DNA from: Desulfobulbaceae bacterium
GTDB lineage: Bacteria; Desulfobacterota; Desulfobulbia; Desulfobulbales; VMSU01
Direction of reading: 5' to 3'
Length of the DNA stretch: 32,704 bases
Assembly (NCBI GenBank): GCA_015231515.1
Contig: JADGBM010000028.1
Span: 1-32,704, forward strand
Numbering within the stretch: position 1 is the first letter of the stretch; every line of letters begins with the position of its first letter. Positions 17,160 through 24,475 of the stretch are shown piece by piece. The notes under the pieces were generated by a model. That model saw only the letters and a program-made list of their open reading frames with translations, made no database searches and had not been told where the DNA came from. Both the position numbers and the translations under genes were made by a program.

Positions 17160-18248
17160 ATGCGCCAGTTTGACAATCATTGGCGTGATATCAATTTGTG
17201 TGCATTGGTGGTTTTAATGTTTCCAGATCAAGAATTTTTTCGTTTGAAAAAAGATAAAAGAAGGTCGCGATTTTCTAAAAAAATCATAGGTTGTTTTTCT
17301 TTAATTTTCATGATGCTATTGTTCTTTATTGAAACGAGCAATGGCGAAAAAATTTCTAAACCCCAAATAGCCTATATTGTTTCTGACCAGAACATTCCGT
17401 TCTGGGACATCATTTGGCGCGGCATCAGATCGAGAGCAGAAGATCTCGGTTATGAGGCGAAGGTTTATAGCGCAGAAAACAGTGCAAAGGCTGAATTGCA
17501 GAATTTAGTCAAGGCAATAAGAGATGGTGTCGCCGGCATTATTGTGTCTCCTACCAATTCTTCGGCCTGCGTTACGTTACTCAAACTCGCCCGGAATGCT
17601 GATATCCCTGTAGTGATTGCTGATATTGGCACAGAAGAAGGCGAATACGTATCCTATATCACTTCCGATAACCGAGATGGAGCTTATCAATTAGGCAAAT
17701 TGCTTGCAAGGGAGCTAAAAATTCATGGTTGGCAAAATGGTCAGGTAGGCATTATTGCCATTCCACAAAGGCGTGAGAATGGCAAGCAACGCACAGCAGG
17801 ATTTATCAAAGCGATGAATGAAGAGGGTATTCAAGACATGAAAATCAAGCAGCAGGAAACGTTTTCGCATCAGGAGACCTATAATTTCACCGCCGATATG
17901 ATTGAAACAAACCCCGATCTGCGAGCGATCTGGCTCCAGGGATCAAACCGATATCAGGGAGCTTTGGACGCCATCCATGCCGCTGGCAAAAAAAACGAAA
18001 TACTTCTCGTTACCTTTGATGCGGAACCGGAGTTTATCGAGTTGATCCCTGAAGGGATCCTGGTGGGGGCAGGCATGCAGCAGCCGTTTTTGATAGGAGA
18101 AAAGGCCTTTGACGCAATGGATAATCATCTCAAAGGCCGACCTGTTACGAAAACTCAACAGCTCCCGGTTCTCGTCATCTCAGCGAAAAATATTGCCGAG
18201 CAACTGCCAATGATTCGGAAGAAAGTGTTCGGTCTCGAAGGCCATTAA
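17160..18248 (+). CDS. Periplasmic sugar-type binding protein (RbsB/LuxP/TorT-like) paired with a sensor kinase
   Basis: The ORF has 362 residues. A basic n-region and a hydrophobic run (KKIIGCFSLIFMMLLFF, about 40-56) give an export signal. The mature part is a type I periplasmic binding fold (PQIAYIVSDQNIPFWDIIWRG, GVAGIIVSPTNSSACV, IPVVIADIG, TSDNRDGAYQLGK, and VTFDAEPEFIELI near the C-terminus). The start is uncertain. ATG 17160 has GGAG inside the palindrome, while ATG 17217 has GGTGG and gives a more normal n-region. No ABC permease or ATPase genes are nearby. The next gene, 19 bases on, is a hybrid kinase, so it probably presents a ligand to that kinase as TorT and LuxP do. The ligand is unknown. 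Confidence 0.85.
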   Translation: MRQFDNHWRDINLCALVVLMFPDQEFFRLKKDKRRSRFSKKIIGCFSLIFMMLLFFIETSNGEKISKPQIAYIVSDQNIPFWDIIWRGIRSRAEDLGYEAKVYSAENSAKAELQNLVKAIRDGVAGIIVSPTNSSACVTLLKLARNADIPVVIADIGTEEGEYVSYITSDNRDGAYQLGKLLARELKIHGWQNGQVGIIAIPQRRENGKQRTAGFIKAMNEEGIQDMKIKQQETFSHQETYNFTADMIETNPDLRAIWLQGSNRYQGALDAIHAAGKKNEILLVTFDAEPEFIELIPEGILVGAGMQQPFLIGEKAFDAMDNHLKGRPVTKTQQLPVLVISAKNIAEQLPMIRKKVFGLEGH

Positions 18249-18267
18249 CCTTTTACAGGGTGAGCAG

Positions 18268-20736
18268 ATGAACTATTCACTTTGCCGGATACTCGGCTTC
18301 ATCGTCGTCATTACCGTGATATCAGTTCTGGTGTTGGATTCGTTTGTTTTTTATCACTTGCAAAAAGGCAAGATTGTCGAGCATATGAAATTCCATGCAG
18401 ATTTATCACTGGAGACCTTAACCAATAACGTTCAAAATCTTGTTGAATCCTATTCCATCAATGAATATGAAAAACTTGTGTTGAGCGAGATGGCTCATGA
18501 AGAGTTCTTAGCCATTATCGTTCGCGATTTCCATATGGGCATGATTCTTGGGCAGGAAGCATATTTAACCGGCAAAATCAGAAATGAGGACGGCAGTGTT
18601 ATTGATTATGATCCGGAAAATCAAACTTTAACTGCTCTTTTGGAGTCATGTTTTCTCTCTGTAACTTCACCTCTGACCTCTGCTTCCGGGAAACCGCTCG
18701 GAGAAATCACCATCTGCTGCTCAGACGAAATCATCAAACCGGAACTTGTCAGAATCATCAGAGAGAGTCTGCTCAATATGGTGATTTTATCAACGCTGCT
18801 CATCGTATTGCTCTTTTTCGCCATCCAATATTTTGTCTTGAAGCCCATTTCAGAGATTATCATTAGCCTGAGCAGAACAGATAAAAACGGGATTCCTTCG
18901 GGAGAGTTTGTTGCTCACGGCGCCGTCGAAGTCAGAAATCTATGCATGTCACTCCAGAAAATGATTCATGCGGTCAAGAAATATCAGCAGGATTTGAAAC
19001 GCAACGAGGAAGAGCTTGAACTGCGTGTCGAAGACCGAACGACCGAACTCATATGCATGAACGATAATATGCAGTTGGAAATAGCAGAGAGAATGCATGC
19101 AGAGAGAGAACTTACCGAAGCAAAGAAGAAGGCCGAGGCGGCAAGCGAGGCAAAGAGCATGTTTCTAGCCAATATGAGCCATGAAATAAGGACGCCAATG
19201 AATGCGGTTTTAGGGATGATCAGGCTGGCCCTTGAGTCATCGAGAAATCCAGAACAGCGACGGTACCTGGAAACAGCCTTTCAATCAGCAGAGTTATTAC
19301 TGAGCATCATTAACGAGATTCTGGATTTTTCGAAAATTGAAGCGAATCAAATGGAACTCGATGAGGTTCATTTTGAATTAGAAAACCTGCTTCAATCGGT
19401 GGTGAAAACCTTTGACATGAAAGCCAGGGAAAAAGGGCTGGATTTGCGATATCATTTTCCGCCAGGCATAAACACGCAGTTGCTGGGCGATGAATACAGG
19501 TTGCGGCAAATATTGCTCAATTTAGTTGGCAATGCACTCAAATTTACCGAAACCGGAGAGATCAGCATTCATGTGCAAAGTGCCTCTGACGGCGCAAAGG
19601 ATGAAGGCATTATACTGCAATTCTCTGTGCAGGATACGGGCATCGGCATATCCGCAGAGGCACTGCCTGATATTTTCACCCAGTTCAGCCAGGCAGACAA
19701 CAGCATAACCCGAAAGTTCGGCGGCACAGGTCTTGGGTTGGCCATCTGTCAAAAGCTCACCAAGCTTTTTGGAGGTGATATCTGGGTTGAAAGTGAGCCG
19801 GGCAGAGGAGCCGCTTTTTATTTCACAGCGCGATTTCTCCAGGGTGACGCCGATCTTATTCAGAAAAAAGATGAAGCATTATCAATAAAAATTGTGCTGC
19901 CTCATATGCACATCCTGCTGGTCGAAGATAACCAGTTTAATCGTGATTTGGCGCAGGCCATTTTGGAAAGGCATAACCACACTGTCGCTCTGGCGGAGAA
20001 TGGCCTGGAGGCCCTTAAAATGCTGTCATCCAGCACGTATGATGTCATCCTTATGGATGTTCAAATGCCTGAGTTGGATGGCATCAGTGCCACCAAGCTG
20101 ATCAGGGCATGCGAGAGGCCAGCGCCTGTTGTGTCAGAAGACTACCGGGAGCTTCTTATTCAAGTCCAGAATAACCTGAAGGGGAAAACGATTCCGATTA
20201 TCGCCATGACAGCTCGTGCCATGGCCGATGACCGCAGGATATGCATTGAGTCTGGCATGGACGGTTATATTACGAAACCGTTCGCCCCCCTGGAGGTTTT
20301 CCGAACCATCGCTCAAGTTACAGGAGGAAAGGTCATTACTCAAGAAGTGAATGATGCCTCTGTAGATGGAGAAATTAAAGAAGGAAACATCGTGAATAAA
20401 CCGGGCCCCGTTGAAAAGGTTGAAAACATTAGAGCCCATTTAATGTCGACCTATAAAATATCGCCCGAAAAGGTTAACACACTTATAAACGCGGGCATAC
20501 AATCGCTTCTCGAATATTTGTCGCAGGCTGAAAATGCTTTGAAAAACGAGGATTTTGAATCACTTAAACGATCCGCCCACACCATGAAAGGCTCCCTTCG
20601 TAATATGGGGCTTGATGCTCTTGCTAACCTTGCTGAACGTATAGAAAATTTCCAAACAAGAAAAGGAGAGGAATCTCTGCAAGGTTTAACTCAGCAGCTA
20701 CAGTTTTTACATGAAGAGTTGGAGTGTATGCGATAA
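18268..20736 (+). CDS. Unorthodox hybrid histidine kinase (HK-REC-HPt), TorS/LuxQ-like
   Basis: The product has 822 residues. TM1 is at about 8-28, a periplasmic sensor region at about 30-168, and TM2 at about 169-190. A HAMP-like linker and a coiled coil lead to HisKA with H305 (ANMSHEIRTPMN). The HATPase domain has N-box LLNLVGNALKF, G1 DTGIGIS and G2 GGTGLGLAI. The receiver has phospho-acceptor D597 (VILMDVQMPELDG) and K670. The C-terminal HPt has H771 (RSAHTMKGSLRNMG). The full intramolecular H-D-H relay therefore looks intact. It is coupled to the upstream binding protein. The final HPt should pass phosphate to a separate receiver, and none with a DNA-binding domain lies in the window. 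Confidence 0.93.
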   Translation: MNYSLCRILGFIVVITVISVLVLDSFVFYHLQKGKIVEHMKFHADLSLETLTNNVQNLVESYSINEYEKLVLSEMAHEEFLAIIVRDFHMGMILGQEAYLTGKIRNEDGSVIDYDPENQTLTALLESCFLSVTSPLTSASGKPLGEITICCSDEIIKPELVRIIRESLLNMVILSTLLIVLLFFAIQYFVLKPISEIIISLSRTDKNGIPSGEFVAHGAVEVRNLCMSLQKMIHAVKKYQQDLKRNEEELELRVEDRTTELICMNDNMQLEIAERMHAERELTEAKKKAEAASEAKSMFLANMSHEIRTPMNAVLGMIRLALESSRNPEQRRYLETAFQSAELLLSIINEILDFSKIEANQMELDEVHFELENLLQSVVKTFDMKAREKGLDLRYHFPPGINTQLLGDEYRLRQILLNLVGNALKFTETGEISIHVQSASDGAKDEGIILQFSVQDTGIGISAEALPDIFTQFSQADNSITRKFGGTGLGLAICQKLTKLFGGDIWVESEPGRGAAFYFTARFLQGDADLIQKKDEALSIKIVLPHMHILLVEDNQFNRDLAQAILERHNHTVALAENGLEALKMLSSSTYDVILMDVQMPELDGISATKLIRACERPAPVVSEDYRELLIQVQNNLKGKTIPIIAMTARAMADDRRICIESGMDGYITKPFAPLEVFRTIAQVTGGKVITQEVNDASVDGEIKEGNIVNKPGPVEKVENIRAHLMSTYKISPEKVNTLINAGIQSLLEYLSQAENALKNEDFESLKRSAHTMKGSLRNMGLDALANLAERIENFQTRKGEESLQGLTQQLQFLHEELECMR

Positions 20737-20741
20737 GTGCG

Positions 20742-20849
20742 GCCAGGCAAGGTCGCATATTTTAGCGGGTGCGAACCCCGCCCCGGAAGGGCTAGCCACT
20801 CACCGGGTAGAATAAGCGACATTTTTTTGACTTTTGTCGGTGGCCTGGC
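20742..20849 (+). other. Nested structured element ending in a T-tract; possible terminator or regulatory RNA
   Basis: Nested complementary arms lie between two kinase genes: GCCAGGC (20742-20748) with GCCTGGC (20843-20849), and GTCGC (20752-20756) with GCGAC (20816-20820). Inside are GCGGG/CCCGC with a 7-base loop (20765-20781) and CCCGG/CCGGG (20782-20807). The last encloses the self-complementary GGCTAGCC (20790-20797). Seven Ts (20822-20828) follow the GTCGC/GCGAC closing stem, as in an intrinsic terminator. The multibranched layout is more elaborate than a simple terminator. I cannot match it to a named RNA family. Confidence 0.5.
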
Positions 20850-20854
20850 ATTAT
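20827..20854 (+). promoter_or_regulatory. Candidate promoter of the second hybrid kinase
   Basis: TTGACT (20827-20832) and CATTAT (20849-20854) are 16 bases apart. The start point would be near 20861, only about 9 bases before the ATG, which fits the absence of a Shine-Dalgarno sequence but is otherwise unusual. Confidence 0.3.
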
Positions 20855-20869
20855 TGAATATGTGAATAT

Positions 20870-22765
20870 ATGAAAAAACAATATATATATTTTCTCCTGA
20901 CAGTAACCAGTGCCTTTGTCCTCTCTTTTTATTGGGAGTTTGTCATTGAGCCACTCGAATCACTCTCTTTATTGAATACAGGTGCTGAGGTATCTAACAG
21001 AGAACGCTGGGAGCATGTTGTTATTGTTACCATTTTTTGTTGTATAGCGTTAATTTTCCCTACCTATTGGCTTGGTAAAACAGAAAAGGAGAAAAATACG
21101 GCCATTGGGGCATTAGACCAGCAAACTAAATTTTCACGGAAGAGCGAACAGGAATATAGGACTCTTTTTGAGCAGGCGGGTGACTATATCGTTGTATTAG
21201 AGCTTTCAGAAGAAGAAGGTCCCGTCATTGTTGATGCAAACCAGGCTGCTTGTGATATGCACGGATACCGCCGTGAAGAATTATTGGGCACTCCCATTAA
21301 GGACATTGATAAAGGGCTGAACAAGGAACAGATGCGAGTCCGCCTGGACAGGGTGATGTCCGGTGAAACCATTATATTCGAGACCGCACACCAAAAAAAG
21401 GATGGAACAATCTTCCCTGTTGAAGTCTCTACCAGACTTATGGAAACAGACGAAGGTCCACCTCGCCTTATCTCAATAGAACGTGACCTCACGGATCGTA
21501 AACAAAAAGAAATAGAACTGTGTAAGGCAAAAGAGGCAGCGGAGAAGGCCAATAAGGCAAAGAGTGATTTTTTGGCCAACATGAGCCATGAGATTCGCAC
21601 CCCCATGAACGCAATAATCGGTTTGAATCGTCTAGCGCTTGATACAGATCTTACCGATAAACAACGTCATTATTTAATCACCGTCCAGGATGCTGCTAAG
21701 TCATTACTCTACCTGTTTAATGATATTCTTGATTCCGACAAGGTCGAGGCTGGCCTGATGGAGTTAGAGAATAAAATCTTTGATTTGTCCCGCGTTCTTG
21801 ATTCAATTATTGATATTTTCATTGGAACAGCTAGGGAAAAAGGCTTGGATTTACGTCTTGAACTCTCTGGTAAGGTGCATACCTCTCTCGTTGGTGATGA
21901 ACTGAGGTTACGGCAGGTTCTTATAAATCTTCTTAGCAATGCAATCAAATTCACTGAAAGTGGTCATATAATTATTTCCTGTGAAATGATTTCCCAAAAT
22001 GAAAGTGAGGTGTTCATAAAAATTCGAATTGTTGATTCAGGGATTGGTATTCCTCAACATGCCCAGAAACTGATTTTTGATAATTTTTCACATGCCAACA
22101 GCAGCATGACCAGAACTCATGGCGGTACAGGACTAGGACTCTCCATTAGCGAACAAATAATTAAACTTATGGGTGGTGAAATGCGGGTTGAAAGTAAAAT
22201 AGGTAAAGGAAGTACTTTTTCCTTTACCGCCTCCTTCAAAAAATCCCAGGTTTCCCCAGCATCTGAAGTTCGCGAACAGGATAAAACTTTTTTGACATGG
22301 GCCGGCCCCCCGCTGAAAATCCTCTTGGCTGAAGACAACCCGTTTAACCAGGACCTGGCAAAGATTATTCTTGAAAAACAAGGTCATCACGTAGAAGTTG
22401 CCCAAAATGGAAGGGAAGCTTTAGGATTCCTTATTGATGCTGATTTCGATGTTATTCTGATGGATGTTCAAATGCCGATAATGGATGGTTTAACCACTAC
22501 CAGACTTATCCGTCGTTGTGAGACCACAAAAAATCCCATAGCCGGAGAGCAGCAGGAATTGCTCCAAAAATTGTCAAGAAAAATTTGTGCCGGTCATATT
22601 CCTATTGTGGCAATGACTGCCTATGCTATGAGTGAAGACCGAAAAAAATGTCTCGACGCGGGAATGGATGATTACGTCGCCAAACCTTTTGAGGAAGAGG
22701 AAATCTATCGTGCCTTGGCAAAAGTAACAACTCCCCCGGACCAGCAGAAACAGAGCCAATCGTAG
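20870..22765 (+). CDS. PAS-domain hybrid histidine kinase (PAS-HK-REC)
   Basis: The product has 631 residues. Two TM helices (about 5-22 and 48-68) flank a short periplasmic loop. A PAS domain is at about 95-210 (EYRTLFEQAGDYIVVLEL, HGYRREELLG, KKDGTIFPVEVSTR). HisKA has H240 (ANMSHEIRTPMNA). The HATPase has N-box LINLLSNAIKF, DSGIGIP and GGTGLGLSIS. The receiver has D532 (VILMDVQMPIMDG) and a Lys in AKPFEEEE. Unlike the kinase upstream it lacks an HPt. Kinase core and receiver resemble that neighbour, including a similar insertion of about 25 residues before PIVAMTA, suggesting a duplicated core. The first in-frame ATG is used and no ribosome site is visible. Confidence 0.92.
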   Translation: MKKQYIYFLLTVTSAFVLSFYWEFVIEPLESLSLLNTGAEVSNRERWEHVVIVTIFCCIALIFPTYWLGKTEKEKNTAIGALDQQTKFSRKSEQEYRTLFEQAGDYIVVLELSEEEGPVIVDANQAACDMHGYRREELLGTPIKDIDKGLNKEQMRVRLDRVMSGETIIFETAHQKKDGTIFPVEVSTRLMETDEGPPRLISIERDLTDRKQKEIELCKAKEAAEKANKAKSDFLANMSHEIRTPMNAIIGLNRLALDTDLTDKQRHYLITVQDAAKSLLYLFNDILDSDKVEAGLMELENKIFDLSRVLDSIIDIFIGTAREKGLDLRLELSGKVHTSLVGDELRLRQVLINLLSNAIKFTESGHIIISCEMISQNESEVFIKIRIVDSGIGIPQHAQKLIFDNFSHANSSMTRTHGGTGLGLSISEQIIKLMGGEMRVESKIGKGSTFSFTASFKKSQVSPASEVREQDKTFLTWAGPPLKILLAEDNPFNQDLAKIILEKQGHHVEVAQNGREALGFLIDADFDVILMDVQMPIMDGLTTTRLIRRCETTKNPIAGEQQELLQKLSRKICAGHIPIVAMTAYAMSEDRKKCLDAGMDDYVAKPFEEEEIYRALAKVTTPPDQQKQSQS

Positions 22766-22790
22766 TTGTGGCCCTGGTTCTGAAAACAGT

Positions 22791-22925
22791 ATGAATCCCG
22801 AAGCGGATAACAAACGACCGGAGGATTTCAACGGCAAGAACTACTTCGAACTTTACCCTGACGCCGACAATGAGGCAATTTTCCGGAAGGTTGTGGTTCA
22901 AACATGCAAAACTAAACGAATATGA
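22791..22925 (+). pseudogene. Orphan PAS-domain fragment (44 codons)
   Basis: A short frame reads MNPEADNKRPEDFNGKN and then YFELYPDADNEAIFRKVV before ending in TGA. The stretch GKNYFELYPDADNEAIFRKV is typical of the mid-portion of PAS domains in sensor kinases, which normally continue with further sheet and helix. Here it stops after about 24 recognisable residues. The stop overlaps the next gene's start (ATGA). It looks like the remnant of a deleted sensor gene. If translated, it could couple the heme-sensor gene. No Shine-Dalgarno precedes its ATG. Confidence 0.6.
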
Positions 22926-24475
22926 TCAAAAAAAACGAGTGGAGTGTCAGCAACAGAATTGCTGCAATTGTCGGGATTATTTTTGCCTTTTCGTCCATCG
23001 CTATGATTTTCAGCCTTAATTACTGGATGAAAAAAGATGCTCTTGATGAAGCGAGAACTCAGGCCCGGATCATTATCGACCAGAACCTGGCTGTGCACAC
23101 CTATTTCAGTAAACGACTGAAACCACCGCTTCTTAAGCTCCTTGATGCAGAAATTAAAAATGGCTACTTTGAGCCGTCATGGATGTCCTCCACCTTTGCC
23201 ATTGGCGAGATTAATAAGTACTCTGATATTTTCAGCGGCAACAACTATTACTATAAGGAATGTGCAATAAATGCCCGCAGTTCAGAAAACGAAGCCGATG
23301 CTTACGAGCGGGAGTTTATCGAAAAACTCAATATCGACCCTGACTTGATAGAGAACACTTCTGTTCGCACCGTTGACGGACATCCTTATTTTGTCGTTCT
23401 CCGGCGCGGGGAAACTATGCTGAGCTCTTGTCTTCGCTGTCATAGCACTGAAGACGCGGCTCCTGTCGGTTTATTAAAGTATTACAGTGAGAACAGGAGT
23501 TTTGGACGGCATGAAAACGAAGTTGTCTCCGCTATCTCAATCCGTGTGCCGCTCGAAATACCATTTGCTCATGCAAATACTATCTCTCGAAATCATTCCA
23601 TTTTTTTAGTTCTGATCTTGACCGCCCTATACGCTGTACAACTTTGGCTGCAAAAACGGCTACTCTTCTGGCCAATGAGGTATATAAGTGAAAAGGCCCA
23701 ACAAATTGCCGACGACCCTGACAAGCTTGGCCAAAAGATTCAAATCTCCGGCGGACGAGAATTGCACGAATTGGCATCGACCTTCAACGCCATGTCACTC
23801 AGTTTAAAGCAAATTATCGAGGTGCTGCAATCTAAGTCATCTGAACTCCTTGCCAAGAACAGTGAATTGCAGGAGAGCGAGGAAAAGTACAGGACACTCA
23901 TTGCCAATATCCGTGCAGCAGTGCTAGTCCATGACAAGGATACCCGTATCCTGAGTTCTAACTCTATGGCACAGCAGCTGCTCGGGCTTACAGAAGATCA
24001 GATGTTAGGTAAAGAGGCAACTGATCTAGACTGGCATCTTCTCCGGGAGAACGGCACGAAAATGCCTGTAGATGAGTACCCGGTCAACCTGGTGTTATCC
24101 AGCCGTCAGCCATTACGAGATTACCTCGTTAAAATATTCAGGCCCGAAATAAATGGGCTTTCCTGGCTCTTAGTTCATGCCGATCCGGTGTTTGATGACT
24201 CGACTGCCCTCAAGCTTATTATTGTAACCTTTATGGACCTCTCGGAGCAAAAAAAGATCGAGACATCATTGCGGGAAAATGAAGAAGAGCTTCGTATACT
24301 AAACGAAGAGTTGGAACAGCGGGTTTGTGAACGAACCAAAGAACTGGAATCGAAAAACGTTGAACTGGCTAAAGTAAATAAAATTTTTGTAGGCCGGGAA
24401 CTACGCATGGTTGAACTGAAGAAGAGAATCAGCGATTTGGAGATGAAAATCATGGAAGGGAGTGATGTAGTGTGA
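22922..24475 (+). CDS. Membrane sensor with periplasmic c-type heme domain (DUF3365/Tll0287-like), HAMP and PAS; no kinase domain
   Basis: The product has 517 residues. TM1 is at about 13-33. The periplasmic domain at about 40-220 contains the heme attachment motif C170-L-R-C173-H174 in SSCLRCHSTEDAAP, as in DUF3365/Tll0287-like sensors. TM2 is at about 224-243, HAMP at about 245-298, PAS at about 320-440 (YRTLIANIRAAVLVHDK), and a long coiled coil runs to the end. HisKA, HATPase, GGDEF and methyl-accepting domains are all absent. The stop overlaps the GTG of the following kinase by 4 bases. A redox or ligand sensor delivering its signal through a partner protein is the likely reading. Covalent heme needs a cytochrome c maturation system, and a CcsA is encoded at 31274. 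Confidence 0.88.
   Translation: MIKKNEWSVSNRIAAIVGIIFAFSSIAMIFSLNYWMKKDALDEARTQARIIIDQNLAVHTYFSKRLKPPLLKLLDAEIKNGYFEPSWMSSTFAIGEINKYSDIFSGNNYYYKECAINARSSENEADAYEREFIEKLNIDPDLIENTSVRTVDGHPYFVVLRRGETMLSSCLRCHSTEDAAPVGLLKYYSENRSFGRHENEVVSAISIRVPLEIPFAHANTISRNHSIFLVLILTALYAVQLWLQKRLLFWPMRYISEKAQQIADDPDKLGQKIQISGGRELHELASTFNAMSLSLKQIIEVLQSKSSELLAKNSELQESEEKYRTLIANIRAAVLVHDKDTRILSSNSMAQQLLGLTEDQMLGKEATDLDWHLLRENGTKMPVDEYPVNLVLSSRQPLRDYLVKIFRPEINGLSWLLVHADPVFDDSTALKLIIVTFMDLSEQKKIETSLRENEEELRILNEELEQRVCERTKELESKNVELAKVNKIFVGRELRMVELKKRISDLEMKIMEGSDVV

Noticed and set aside
20765-20781. tRNA-like T-arm (GCGGG stem with GCGAAC in the loop)
   Set aside because: No acceptor, D or anticodon arms can be built around it, and the loop lacks TTC.
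20737-20869. Group II intron or cobalamin riboswitch
   Set aside because: It begins GTGCG and has a GGTGCGAA-like stretch, but it is far too short for an intron, has no domain V, and lacks the B12 box and core layout.
22574-22901. Minus-strand frames opposite the end of the PAS kinase
   Set aside because: They are shadows of the kinase and PAS-fragment frames with no start signal or domain.
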